Positions 24,529-33,764 of a DNA stretch of 64,000 nucleotides are shown here, piece by piece (within the stretch, counting starts at the first letter, position 1; each line of letters starts with the position of its first letter). The stretch covers positions 154,431-218,430 of the forward strand of contig DHVT01000011.1 in the NCBI GenBank assembly GCA_002412775.1, read 5' to 3'. The DNA comes from Firmicutes bacterium UBA5201 (GTDB lineage Bacteria > Bacillota > Clostridia > Peptostreptococcales > Acidaminobacteraceae). The translations under genes were made by a program, and so were the position numbers. The notes beneath the pieces were generated by a model that saw only the letters and a program-made list of their open reading frames with translations, did not search any database and was not told where the DNA came from.

Positions 24529-25911
24529 ATGAGAAGAATTTTGAGTTTACTATTGGTTGTGTTGATGATATTTGGATTGGCCGCATGTGCGTCTGACAGC
24601 ACGACCCCAGCACCAGTTGAACCTGTAGCAGGAAGTGAGACACCAGCTCCTGCACCTTCTGGCTCAACAGCAAAAACTGTCCTCAATGTATGGTCATTCA
24701 CTGATGAAGTTCCAAAGATGATCGAAAAGTATTTGGAAATGCATCCGGATTTCGCTGAAAAGTATGAGATCAAAACAACAATTATCGCAACAACCGATGG
24801 TGCTTATCAACCCGCTCTTGACCAGGCATTGTCTGGTGGTGGCAAAGATGGACCTGATATCTTCACAGCGGAAGCCGCTTTCGTTCTCAAGTATTCACAA
24901 GGCGACGGTTCTCAATTTGCTGCTTCTTACAATGATTTGGGCATCGACGTAAGCAACAAAATCAAAGATGCGGAAATCGCACAATACACCGTAGACATTG
25001 GTACAAACGGCAATGGCGACGTAGTTGCTCTTGGTTATCAGGCAACTGGTGGCGCATTCATCTACCGTAGATCGATTGCCAAAGACGTTTGGGGAACAGA
25101 AGATCCAGCAGAAGTTGGCAAGATCATTGGACCAGGCTGGGATAAATTCTTTGCCGCAGCAGCTGACCTCAAAGCTAAAGGATATGGAATCATCTCTGGT
25201 GACGGAGACCTTTGGCATCCAGTTGAAAACAGTTCAAAACTCCCATGGGTTGTTGATGGCAAACTTGTTATCGACCCCGAGAGAGAAGCATTCCTTGATT
25301 TATCAAAACAACTTAAAGACAATAATTATCACAATGATACGCAAGACTGGCAAGATGCGTGGTTTGCTGACATGAAAGATGCTGGAGCAAAGAAAACACT
25401 TGGTTACTTTGGACCAGCATGGTTGATCAACTACGTTATGGCTGGAAACAGTGGCGATACAGCAGGAGACTGGGCAGTTACTGAACCACCAGTTGGTTTC
25501 TTCTGGGGCGGCACTTGGGTATTCGGTTCTGCTTCATCTGAGAAAAAAGAAGCAGTTGGCGAAATTATCGAGTGGATCACACTGGACACATCTGAGCAAG
25601 GCCTCCAGTATATGTGGGCAAACGGAACTCTTAACGGAGAAGGTGGCACAAAAGATACAGTTGCTTCCGGTAAAGTTATGAGCATCTCCAACGGAGAACT
25701 TGAATTCCTTGGCGGTCAAGATATGTTTGATGTATTTATACCAGCCAATCAATTCGCAAATGGCAAGAACTTGACGCAATATGATGAGACAATCAACATG
25801 TACTGGCGTGATCAAGTCAGAGCCTACACATCTGGTGCAAAAAGTCGCGAGGCAGCACTCAAAGATTTCAAACAAATGGTTGCCGACAACTTGGATTTAA
25901 TTGTAGAATAA
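24529..25911 (+). CDS. Extracellular sugar-binding lipoprotein of a CUT1 ABC transporter
   Basis: A 460-residue solute-binding protein. The signal peptide (MRRILSLLLVVLMIFGL) ends in the lipobox LAAC (Cys about residue 21), followed by a Pro/Ala/Ser-rich tether. The mature domain has the CUT1 family start VLNVWSFTDEVPKMIEKYLE and an aromatic-rich binding region (GYFGPAWLINY, PVGFFWGGTW). It is anchored outside the membrane and delivers oligosaccharide to the permeases downstream. Gene neighbours suggest xylo- or gluco-oligosaccharides. GGGGGAAG precedes the ATG. Confidence 0.92.
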   Translation: MRRILSLLLVVLMIFGLAACASDSTTPAPVEPVAGSETPAPAPSGSTAKTVLNVWSFTDEVPKMIEKYLEMHPDFAEKYEIKTTIIATTDGAYQPALDQALSGGGKDGPDIFTAEAAFVLKYSQGDGSQFAASYNDLGIDVSNKIKDAEIAQYTVDIGTNGNGDVVALGYQATGGAFIYRRSIAKDVWGTEDPAEVGKIIGPGWDKFFAAAADLKAKGYGIISGDGDLWHPVENSSKLPWVVDGKLVIDPEREAFLDLSKQLKDNNYHNDTQDWQDAWFADMKDAGAKKTLGYFGPAWLINYVMAGNSGDTAGDWAVTEPPVGFFWGGTWVFGSASSEKKEAVGEIIEWITLDTSEQGLQYMWANGTLNGEGGTKDTVASGKVMSISNGELEFLGGQDMFDVFIPANQFANGKNLTQYDETINMYWRDQVRAYTSGAKSREAALKDFKQMVADNLDLIVE

Positions 25912-25924
25912 AAAGAAACAGGTG

Positions 25925-25967
25925 AATTGGGATAGGATAGATTAAAATTCTCTTTCCTATCCCAATT
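25925..25967 (+). terminator. Intercistronic hairpin after the binding-protein gene
   Basis: A 13-bp perfect stem (25925-25937 with 25955-25967) with a 17-nt loop and no proper T run. In this position (binding protein, then permeases) such hairpins usually protect the upstream mRNA and reduce read-through, giving more binding protein than permease. Confidence 0.7.
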
Positions 25968-25990
25968 ATCTTTATGGAGGTGAGTGGAAG

Positions 25991-26968
25991 TTGAAACGTC
26001 GAAAAAACGTGAGTTATGCAAAATACGGATACATTTTTAGCTTACCTTTTATCCTTGCATTTTTGATTTTTTCGCTGTATCCAACGATATATACAGCAGT
26101 TCTGGGATTTACAGACTATAAAGGGCTAGCAGCAACATCGTGGAGTTTTCTTGATAACCCATTTGACAACTTTGTATCTGTATTCAACAATGGTTCGTTC
26201 AGACAATCCTTGGTCAACACATTTATTATTTGGATTGTAAACTTTATACCGCAAATTCTTCTGGCCTTGGTGCTGACGGCATGGTTCACATCCAGACGAA
26301 ACAAACTCAGGGGTAAAGGATTGTTCAAAGTACTCTTTTACTTGCCGAATATCATAACAGCTGCAAGTATCGCAATTTTATTTTATTCATTGTTTGGATA
26401 TCCGGTGAGTCCTGTCAACAGTCTGCTCATGAAACTTGGAATAGTGGATGGTCCGGTGTTCTTTCTGGTCAACAAAGCTTACGCCAGAGGCATTGTATCC
26501 TTTATACAATTTTGGATGTGGTATGGCTACACCATGATTATTCTCACATCCGGGGTTCTGGGAATTAATCCTGAAATATACGAAGCCGGTGAAATAGACG
26601 GTGCAACAGGCATTCAGGCATTTTTCTATATAACACTTCCGAATTTGAAAACAATTTTGCTTTATGTCTTGATCACTAGTATGATCGGTGGTTTGAATAT
26701 GTTTGATATACCAAAGCTTTTCATGCAAGGTGGACCGGATAATTCAACACTTACAACCAGTGTGTTTATCTACAATCAGGCATTTAGCGGTAGCTACTTA
26801 TATAATAGGGCAGCAGCGGCCAGTATGATCATGTTTTTAATCATCGCCGTATTTTCAGCAATCTTGTTCTTCCTGATGAGAGACAAGGGTGAGATTCAGA
26901 TTCAGAAAGAAGCGAAACTGCTTAAGAAAGAACGCGCTAGACTAGCAAAAAGTCAGGAGGCCATGTAG
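25991..26968 (+). CDS. Sugar ABC transporter permease, first subunit (MalF type)
   Basis: A 325-residue inner-membrane protein with about six transmembrane segments, beginning YIFSLPFILAFLIFSLYPTI. The ATPase-contact EAA loop is EAGEIDGATGIQAFFYITLP. The C-terminal tail is highly charged (KEAKLLKKERARLAKSQ). Translation starts at TTG, 10 nt after GGAGG. It forms a heterodimer with the next gene product, one nt away. No ATPase gene is in this operon; MsmK at 15264 is the probable energiser. Confidence 0.92.
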   Translation: MKRRKNVSYAKYGYIFSLPFILAFLIFSLYPTIYTAVLGFTDYKGLAATSWSFLDNPFDNFVSVFNNGSFRQSLVNTFIIWIVNFIPQILLALVLTAWFTSRRNKLRGKGLFKVLFYLPNIITAASIAILFYSLFGYPVSPVNSLLMKLGIVDGPVFFLVNKAYARGIVSFIQFWMWYGYTMIILTSGVLGINPEIYEAGEIDGATGIQAFFYITLPNLKTILLYVLITSMIGGLNMFDIPKLFMQGGPDNSTLTTSVFIYNQAFSGSYLYNRAAAASMIMFLIIAVFSAILFFLMRDKGEIQIQKEAKLLKKERARLAKSQEAM

Positions 26969-26969
26969 T

Positions 26970-27818
26970 ATGTCAAAGACAAGAAAGAAACGAGGAATAC
27001 TTTTTAGAGTCGTTGCCTATACAGTCTGTCTTTTACTGGCAATCTTGAGTGTTTTACCATTCTGGATCATGTTTGTGAATGCGACTCGTGACACTTTTCA
27101 GATTCAACAAGATGCAATATCACTGATCCCATCCTCACATTTGATGAGCAATATAAAAATTTTGCTTGGAAAAACATTCGATCCAATCAAGGGACTTAAA
27201 AACTCAATGATCGTATCAACGGCATCCACAATGTTGACCATATATTTCTCAGCACTCACAGCATACGCTTTGGTAGCTTACAATTGGAAATTGAGAAAGC
27301 CGTTTTTCACATTTATTCTTGCAGTTATGATGATTCCAGCACAGGTATCGGTCATTGGATTTTATCAATTCATGTATAAAATCGGTATGACCAACAATTT
27401 CATGGCGCTGATTTTACCTGCAATGGCAGTACCTGCGGCGGTGTTTTTCATGAGACAGTTCATGATGGTCTCTTTGCCGCTCGAACTTGTAGAGGCGTCT
27501 CGAATCGATGGAGCCAGTGAATTTTACACATTCAATAAAATCGTTTTGCCAATCATGAAGCCAGCCATGGCGACTCAGGCGATTTTCACATTTGTATCCA
27601 GTTGGAACAGTCTGTTTCTACCACTGGTACTGCTCACCGATAGCGACAAATACACCATGCCGATCATGGTGAGTTTGCTCCGGGGTGATATTTATAAAAC
27701 TGAATATGGTGCGGTATACTTGGGGCTCGCCCTTACAGTTCTACCGCTTTTCGTCGCTTACTTCCTACTCTCGAAATACATTATCGAGGGTGTGGCGCTT
27801 GGTGGTGTCAAAGGTTAA
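26970..27818 (+). CDS. Sugar ABC transporter permease, second subunit (MalG type)
   Basis: A 282-residue membrane protein with about six transmembrane helices. The EAA loop is EASRIDGASEFYTFNKIVLP, and VSSWNSLFLPLVLL and the end IIEGVALGGVKG are typical of MalG/LacG proteins. GGAGG lies inside the end of the first permease gene. It pairs with the preceding permease. Confidence 0.93.
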   Translation: MSKTRKKRGILFRVVAYTVCLLLAILSVLPFWIMFVNATRDTFQIQQDAISLIPSSHLMSNIKILLGKTFDPIKGLKNSMIVSTASTMLTIYFSALTAYALVAYNWKLRKPFFTFILAVMMIPAQVSVIGFYQFMYKIGMTNNFMALILPAMAVPAAVFFMRQFMMVSLPLELVEASRIDGASEFYTFNKIVLPIMKPAMATQAIFTFVSSWNSLFLPLVLLTDSDKYTMPIMVSLLRGDIYKTEYGAVYLGLALTVLPLFVAYFLLSKYIIEGVALGGVKG

Positions 27819-27842
27819 AGTTTAATAATCGAGGAGGACATT

Positions 27843-29153
27843 ATGGAATATTTCAATAACATAGGTAAAATCAAATTTGAAGGTGAGTCTTCGAACAACC
27901 TTTTGGCATTCAAATACTATGATCCGGAAAAAATCGTGTCAGGCAAACCTATGAAAGAACATCTCAGATTTGCCATGAGTTATTGGCACACGCTCACTGG
28001 AGAAGGTTCAGATCCATTTGGGACAGGCACCATGGAAAGGCCTTGGAATGAACTTTCAGGACTGGAGAAGTCCAAACTGCGTGCTGACATCGGTTTTGAG
28101 CTGATGGAAAAACTCGGCGTCGAGTACTTCTGTTTCCATGATCTTGACATAGCGCCAGAGGGTGATAGCCTAAAAGAAAAAAATGAGAACCTCGATGAGA
28201 TGGTTTCTTATATTGAAGGATTGATGGAAAAGACAGGAATCAAATGCCTCTGGGGAACAACCAATGCATTCACGAACAAAAGATTTGTGCACGGCGCATC
28301 CACTTCTCCAAATGCTGATGTTTTCGCATATGCCGCGGCACAAGTAAAAAAAGCCATGGAAGTCACCAAACGACTTGGCGGAGAGAACTATGTCTTCTGG
28401 GGCGGCCGTGAAGGGTATGAGACATTACTCAATACCAACACTGCACTTGAGCTCGACAATCTCGGACGTTTCCTTCAAATGGCTGTGGACTACAAAGAGA
28501 AAATCGGCTTTACAGGACAACTTCTTATAGAACCAAAACCAAAAGAGCCAACCAAGCACCAATATGACTTCGATACATCAACCGTCATCGGATTCTTGAG
28601 AAAATACAATCTTCAGGACCATTACAAATTGAATATTGAAGCCAATCACGCGACACTGGCTATGCATACTTTTGAACACGAACTCAACATGGCAAGAATC
28701 AATGGCATGCTTGGCTCGATCGATGCCAACCAAGGTGATTTGCTTCTCGGATGGGATACGGATCAGTTCCCGACCAATATCTATGATGCTGTTCTTGCAA
28801 TGATTGAAGTCCTCAAAAATGGAGGAATTGCTCCAGGAGGACTCAACTTCGACTCAAAAGTAAGAAGAGGCTCTTTTGAGATGGATGACCTGTTCTACGC
28901 TTATATCGCCGGAATGGACACTTTTGCCAAAGGACTTCTTATTGCAGATCAAATCGTTTCAGAAGGTAAATTTGACAAGTTGATGAAAGAAAGATATTCA
29001 AGTTATGAGAGCGGTATCGGTGCGAAAATTGTGAGTGGTGAAGTGGGTTTTGAGGAGCTGGCGGAATATGCTCAAGAGCTTGGCGAGATCAAAAACACAT
29101 CGGGTCGTCAGGAACTTCTTGAAAACATCCTGAATCAGTATATTTACAAATAA
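27843..29153 (+). CDS. xylA: Xylose isomerase
   Basis: A 436-residue class II xylose isomerase converting D-xylose to D-xylulose. The catalytic His region is YFCFHDLDIAPEGDSLKE, the metal ligands lie in LLIEPKPKEPTKHQYDFD and NIEANHATLAMHTFEHEL, and the last Asp ligands are in SIDANQGDLLLGWDTDQFP. All expected metal ligands (Glu, Glu, His, Asp) are present, and the length is standard. GAGGAGG precedes the ATG. It lies downstream of the sugar transporter and immediately upstream of xylulokinase. Confidence 0.97.
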   Translation: MEYFNNIGKIKFEGESSNNLLAFKYYDPEKIVSGKPMKEHLRFAMSYWHTLTGEGSDPFGTGTMERPWNELSGLEKSKLRADIGFELMEKLGVEYFCFHDLDIAPEGDSLKEKNENLDEMVSYIEGLMEKTGIKCLWGTTNAFTNKRFVHGASTSPNADVFAYAAAQVKKAMEVTKRLGGENYVFWGGREGYETLLNTNTALELDNLGRFLQMAVDYKEKIGFTGQLLIEPKPKEPTKHQYDFDTSTVIGFLRKYNLQDHYKLNIEANHATLAMHTFEHELNMARINGMLGSIDANQGDLLLGWDTDQFPTNIYDAVLAMIEVLKNGGIAPGGLNFDSKVRRGSFEMDDLFYAYIAGMDTFAKGLLIADQIVSEGKFDKLMKERYSSYESGIGAKIVSGEVGFEELAEYAQELGEIKNTSGRQELLENILNQYIYK

Positions 29154-29185
29154 GATCAATCCACTTTCTGTCTAAGGAGCTGACT

Positions 29186-30643
29186 ATGTATATTGGTATA
29201 GATTTAGGTACTTCTTCAGTAAAAGTCCTGCTCATCACAGGAACTGGTAAAATAATCGATGAAGCTACAGAAGAATACCCTGTGTATTATCCTCACATCA
29301 ATTGGGCGCAGCAAAATCCCGAAGATTGGTGGCAGGGGACACTTACTGCACTGAAAAAACTGATTGATGAAAATCAAAATGTCAAAGATGATATCCGAGG
29401 CATTGGATTCAGTGGACAGATGCATGGTATGGTCGCACTGGATGACAGGGGAGAAGTTCTGACTCCGGCCATTTTATGGTGTGACCAAAGAACCTCTGAT
29501 GAATGTATCGATCTCACAGAGCATTTCGGTATGAAAAGACTAGGGGAACTGGTGGGTAATAAAGCACTAACAGGATTCACAGCTCCAAAAATACTCTGGC
29601 TTAAAAAGCATCATCCTGAAATTTTCAATAAGGTGGATATGTACCTTTTACCAAAGGATTATATCAACTACAAATTGTCAGGCGTATACGCAACGGATTA
29701 CTCTGATGCTTCAGGTATGTTGCTGCTGGATGTGCAGAATAAATGTTACTCCAAGCCTGTGCTTGAATTCATTGGAATCACTGAAAAACAATTGCCTGAA
29801 CTTCATGAATCCTATGCGGTCACAGGCGAACTGTCACAAGAAGTCAAAGCATTTCTCGGACTTAAAAAGGATGTAATCATAGTGGCTGGAGCTGGAGATC
29901 AAGCGGCAGGCGCAATAGGCACAGGAACTGTCAGCGAAGGCGTAGTTTCCGTGACCTTAGGCACCTCTGGAGTGGTTTTTGCGGCTCATGATGATTATAA
30001 GATGGATTCGGAAAATAGACTGCATGCCTTTTGCCACGCAAGTGGAAAGTATCATTCCATGGGTGTCATGCTATCGGCTGCAAGCTCACTGAAATGGTGG
30101 TCTGATGAAGTCGCCAAGGATTCCATCGATCATCTGCTCGATGAGGTGGATGAAAAAATATCGGATGTGATTTTCCTTCCATATTTGATGGGCGAGAGAA
30201 CCCCTTATGCCAACCCAAATGCTAGAGGCACTTTTATCGGAATGGATATGAACAGTGGCAGAAGCGAAATGACTAAAGCTGTACTCGAAGGCGTGGCATT
30301 TGGACTTAAAGACTCACTGGACATCCTTAAAGATATGGACGTTCCTGTGAATGAAATAAGGGTCATCGGCGGAGGTGCAAGGAGCCAAAAATGGCGTCAA
30401 ATCCTCGCTGATGTTTTTGGACATGAAATCGTCGGAATCAACACCAATCAAGGTGGTGCACTTGGAGCTGCTATACTTGCAGCTGTAGGTGAAGGCATCT
30501 ATAACTCGGTTGATGAAGCCACAAAAGTGATGATTCAAACAGTTGATGCGATTAAGCCCAATTCTGCCAATGTAGCCATTTATCTCGAGAAGCACAAAAA
30601 GTTTCAAAGTTTGTACCAGTGTTTGGAACCCTATTTTGCGTAG
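29186..30643 (+). CDS. xylB: Xylulokinase
   Basis: A 485-residue FGGY-family kinase phosphorylating D-xylulose to xylulose 5-phosphate for the pentose phosphate pathway. The N-terminal phosphate motif is YIGIDLGTSSVK, then GQMHGMVALD and ILWCDQRT. The C-terminal half has VAGAGDQAAGAIGTG, VSVTLGTSGVVF, PYLMGERTPYANPNARG and the ATP site IRVIGGGARSQKWRQILAD. It is the last gene of the operon, followed by a terminator at 30659. Confidence 0.97.
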   Translation: MYIGIDLGTSSVKVLLITGTGKIIDEATEEYPVYYPHINWAQQNPEDWWQGTLTALKKLIDENQNVKDDIRGIGFSGQMHGMVALDDRGEVLTPAILWCDQRTSDECIDLTEHFGMKRLGELVGNKALTGFTAPKILWLKKHHPEIFNKVDMYLLPKDYINYKLSGVYATDYSDASGMLLLDVQNKCYSKPVLEFIGITEKQLPELHESYAVTGELSQEVKAFLGLKKDVIIVAGAGDQAAGAIGTGTVSEGVVSVTLGTSGVVFAAHDDYKMDSENRLHAFCHASGKYHSMGVMLSAASSLKWWSDEVAKDSIDHLLDEVDEKISDVIFLPYLMGERTPYANPNARGTFIGMDMNSGRSEMTKAVLEGVAFGLKDSLDILKDMDVPVNEIRVIGGGARSQKWRQILADVFGHEIVGINTNQGGALGAAILAAVGEGIYNSVDEATKVMIQTVDAIKPNSANVAIYLEKHKKFQSLYQCLEPYFA

Positions 30644-30658
30644 TAATATTCTAGAATT

Positions 30659-30692
30659 AACCACGACGGTTTGATTGTCGTGGTTTTTTATT
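30659..30692 (+). terminator. Terminator of the xyl operon
   Basis: AACCACGAC (30659-30667) pairs with GTCGTGGTT (30677-30685), followed by TTTTATTT. Confidence 0.92.
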
Positions 30693-30767
30693 TAAGTTTT
30701 CATTAATGTTTTCTTAATGGTCAGATGATATTATGGTCAAGAATAAATACATTGAAAGAGGTTTAAG

Positions 30768-31400
30768 ATGAAAGTATTGAAACGGTTTGGGAAAGGCACT
30801 GTCGGAATAGTAGTAATCAATGTAGTCATATATTTGCTGATCAATTTCATTCCGGGTTTGGCAGAGAATTTGTTGTTAAGCACAGATTTGAAGGTGATAA
30901 TACAGAAGCCATGGACTTTAATGACAGTGTTCTTTTCTCATGAAATCCATATACATATTTTGCTGAATATGCTCATATTCTTGATTTTCGGGTCAGAACT
31001 AGAAAAAATAACAAATAAAAGGACCATATTTACGGTTTATAGTTTAGCTGGCTTAAGTGGTAGTTTTGTAATAGTGCCTATCTCTAATCTCATAGGTAAC
31101 ACAACATTGATTGCAGGGGCATCTGCATCAGTCTTTGGAATCGTTGCGGCATGTGCGGTTTTGCGTCCGGATCAATTGATTCTAAGATCAAAGGCCAGGT
31201 GGTGGGTAATATCATTAATCTTACTCAATGTTGTCACAATTTTCATTGGTTCTCAAACTTCAGATTCTTCAGCTGCACATCTTGTGGGAATTCTTGTTGG
31301 ACTCGCTATTGGATATTTGCTGAAAAAGAATGATCAATCAAAAAATCATGTCGCAAAAGTCCCAATCCAGGGTATAAATATTACATCCAAATCATTATGA
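30768..31400 (+). CDS. Rhomboid-family intramembrane serine protease
   Basis: A 210-residue protein with about six transmembrane helices. The L1-loop/TM2 region TVFFSHEIHIHILLNMLIF contains the conserved H-x2-x-N pattern of rhomboids. The catalytic Ser is in AGASASVFG (G-x-S-x variant) and the catalytic His in SSAAHLVGILVGLAIGY. Rhomboids cleave transmembrane helices of client proteins; the client is not known. GAGGT precedes the ATG. A small membrane protein follows 31 nt downstream, probably in the same transcript. Confidence 0.88.
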   Translation: MKVLKRFGKGTVGIVVINVVIYLLINFIPGLAENLLLSTDLKVIIQKPWTLMTVFFSHEIHIHILLNMLIFLIFGSELEKITNKRTIFTVYSLAGLSGSFVIVPISNLIGNTTLIAGASASVFGIVAACAVLRPDQLILRSKARWWVISLILLNVVTIFIGSQTSDSSAAHLVGILVGLAIGYLLKKNDQSKNHVAKVPIQGINITSKSL

Positions 31401-31431
31401 TTTGAGACTGATTCCGCGGGGAGGGATCAAG

Positions 31432-31881
31432 ATGAGTTTGCACGTATGGCCAGGAAAGTTGTTATCTGGTATCGTGATTATTATTTGTGGGTTTATTTTG
31501 TTCAATATTGCATTTATGACTGCGGCATTTATAATGAATACTACCAATAGGATTCTAGGACTTGGTGAGAATGCGGCACCACATATTATTGGTGCATTGA
31601 TTTTTCTATTGGTACTTGCAGTGTTAAGTTGGCTGGTGTATCGGTCAAAACAGAATAAATTAATAAAAGCAACTGCACTCACTGTACCACTGATGGTCTT
31701 ATTGACTATAGTAGGAATGCAACTTTATGAACAACCCAAATGGGTTCCATTTCTACTAGGTGGTGCAATTGTTACTGGATTGAGTTATTACTTGTACAAA
31801 ATGAAGAGTCCATGGGAGTATTATTTTGCAGTAATTTGTGTTTCCATCATTGGTATAGTTATAATGTTTCGACCTGCTTAA
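31432..31881 (+). CDS. Uncharacterised membrane protein, four to five TM helices
   Basis: A 149-residue hydrophobic protein with helices at about residues 8-32, 45-62, 72-92, 97-117 and 125-145 (VIIIICGFILFNIAFMTAAF..., YYFAVICVSIIGIVIMF). No family was recognised. GGGGAGGG selects the ATG at 31432; in-frame TTG 31402 would run through that ribosome site. It probably shares a transcript with the rhomboid gene, ending at the terminator at 31903. It could be an accessory protein of the rhomboid, but that is only positional inference. Confidence 0.7.
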   Translation: MSLHVWPGKLLSGIVIIICGFILFNIAFMTAAFIMNTTNRILGLGENAAPHIIGALIFLLVLAVLSWLVYRSKQNKLIKATALTVPLMVLLTIVGMQLYEQPKWVPFLLGGAIVTGLSYYLYKMKSPWEYYFAVICVSIIGIVIMFRPA

Positions 31882-31902
31882 ACATATTGAATACTGACAA
31901 AT

Positions 31903-31932
31903 AAAACCACGACAACAACTGTCGTGGTTTTT
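31903..31932. terminator. Bidirectional terminator
   Basis: AAAACCACGAC (31903-31913) pairs with GTCGTGGTTTT (31921-31931). The stem is nearly the same as that of the xyl operon terminator at 30659. It serves the rhomboid pair and possibly the convergent gene at 31945. Confidence 0.9.
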
Positions 31933-31944
31933 GAGGTTTTGTAC

Positions 31945-33531
31945 TTACTTAATACTACGATTTATAAATTCTATCGCATCGATTTTCTCAGCTTTTGAAT
32001 CTTCCAAATATGAAATGGTTACGTTGTCGCCGACTTCACTCAAGGAAACCATAGGAAACTGTTCAGAATTGACAACAAACAAAGTTTCTACATTTAGGAT
32101 TTTTATTACATAATATCCTTCTGTCAAAGCTCCAATTCTGGATATCAATCCTTCGGTTCTTTTGAGATCAGAAGTTTGTGCAGTGAGAGCATTGTTGCCA
32201 CCTTCCCTGATCAATACTCGATTATATTCAGTTTGAGCTTCTCTCAGAGTTTTAGCCCAGGCAACCGCTTTGTAGTTTTGAACTGAAGCAAAAGCGTATC
32301 CGACCACGTTACCACTATTGCCTTTGAGTGTTGAAAAATAAGTGGCTTCACCATTGATGTTGATCAGATAGGGGAATGTAGCTGTATAACCGGCATTTTG
32401 AACAAGTTCTTCCATCAAGCCAATGGCTTTGGTTTCTATTGAACCGGATATTCGATTGTATTCGGCGGTACCAGTCTTAGGATTGTAGATGACAAAGCCT
32501 GTGGTTGCGGAGTCTTTTCCCACACTGGTGAGTCCAGTATAAAAATATAATGTGTCTTCTTTGAAGACATATCCCATACCTTCTGTGTCCATGAGTTTGC
32601 CTTCATCTGAAGGGTTCCACCAACCGTTGATGTATTTGCCATACCAGTCAATCTGTGAGAGAAACACATCTACTGGGAATACTCGATCCACCCATTCAGG
32701 TTGACTTCCCACTTCATAAAATTCCATGGATTTATCCACTGGATCTACGATTATGGTGCCCATGACTTTAGTAGTAGATAGCCAATTTTCATGAGTATAG
32801 GCTGTGACCACCCAATAGCCTTTTTCATTTTCGTCAATTTCAAATGAGAAATCGGTTTGTCCAACATTTGGATATTTCAAGTAGATGCTTCTCTTTAGAT
32901 CGTCTGAAAAGTATCCGGTAGGAGAAACTGCAAAAGTATAGTCTACAAACTTTGATGTGTTGAAATCAGTTGCGCTAACCATGATATAACCTGGTATTTC
33001 GCCACGGTTTCTCAACCATTTGAAGAGACCACGGTGTTCCAGTGGGAATACCCAAAAAGGTTTATCATTGACAACACTTAACGTACCTCTACCAATTTGG
33101 AATTGGCTACCTAAACTTGGGTTCTTTTCAGTGATCAACTTTTCTGATGTTTTTCTTGCATCATTCTCATCCAGAATAATCAGATTTGCCATGTCCACAT
33201 TAGGTACTGATTGATCAAACTCAGTGATTTCAGTTAGATTGAGTTGAGTCTGTTTGTTTTCCCAGTGGAAAAAAGATGCAGATCCAATAAGACTTACCAG
33301 AAAATAAATAACTGTAACACTCAGTAACGCAAGTGTTGATTTTTGAAGTTTTCCAAATTTTTCACCTTCTTTGATGAACGCAAATGAGCCAGAAAATATA
33401 GCTGCTGCAATTGCCATGGCGATTATGGACAAGTGAATGAAGTTGATGGAAATGATGGGGAGTATAATATACCAAAGTAAACCAAGTATAATTAAACCCA
33501 ATATAATACTAATTGCCATAATTTTTTTCAT
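31945..33531 (-). CDS. Uncharacterised membrane protein with large extracytoplasmic domain
   Basis: A 528-residue protein with three N-terminal transmembrane helices (about 5-28, 33-55, 66-88) and a soluble part of about 430 residues, probably outside the membrane. The soluble part is rich in Tyr, Trp and Gly and has two regions with PepSY/cystatin-like patterns (WVVTAYTHENW..., GTAEYNRISGSIET), but no named domain can be claimed. AGGAGG lies seven nt before the ATG. It is monocistronic, facing the DUF2975 gene. Function unknown; a sensor or cell-surface role is conceivable. Confidence 0.75.
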   Translation of the reverse strand: MKKIMAISIILGLIILGLLWYIILPIISINFIHLSIIAMAIAAAIFSGSFAFIKEGEKFGKLQKSTLALLSVTVIYFLVSLIGSASFFHWENKQTQLNLTEITEFDQSVPNVDMANLIILDENDARKTSEKLITEKNPSLGSQFQIGRGTLSVVNDKPFWVFPLEHRGLFKWLRNRGEIPGYIMVSATDFNTSKFVDYTFAVSPTGYFSDDLKRSIYLKYPNVGQTDFSFEIDENEKGYWVVTAYTHENWLSTTKVMGTIIVDPVDKSMEFYEVGSQPEWVDRVFPVDVFLSQIDWYGKYINGWWNPSDEGKLMDTEGMGYVFKEDTLYFYTGLTSVGKDSATTGFVIYNPKTGTAEYNRISGSIETKAIGLMEELVQNAGYTATFPYLININGEATYFSTLKGNSGNVVGYAFASVQNYKAVAWAKTLREAQTEYNRVLIREGGNNALTAQTSDLKRTEGLISRIGALTEGYYVIKILNVETLFVVNSEQFPMVSLSEVGDNVTISYLEDSKAEKIDAIEFINRSIK

Positions 33532-33706
33532 TGTAAATCCTCCTCTTATTCTAAAAGCATACCACTGCAGTATTAAAAAAATCTTAATATAGACTTAAAT
33601 TACATTGCGAACACGATAATACAATTATAAATTTTATAGATTTAATGTTTATAATATAAATATTAACGAATTAAGTTATAAATTTAATGATAAACATTAA
33701 AAATGA

Positions 33707-33736
33707 TTGACTCGCAATTCTGTTATATGGTATGAT
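33707..33736 (+). promoter_or_regulatory. Promoter of the DUF2975-HTH operon
   Basis: TTGACT (33707-33712), 18 nt, TATGAT (33731-33736). The DNA upstream (33590-33700) is very AT-rich, with several short palindromic stretches, and codes for nothing visible. Confidence 0.65.
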
Positions 33737-33764
33737 GCAAAAAAAGCAAAAGGAGATAAAACTC

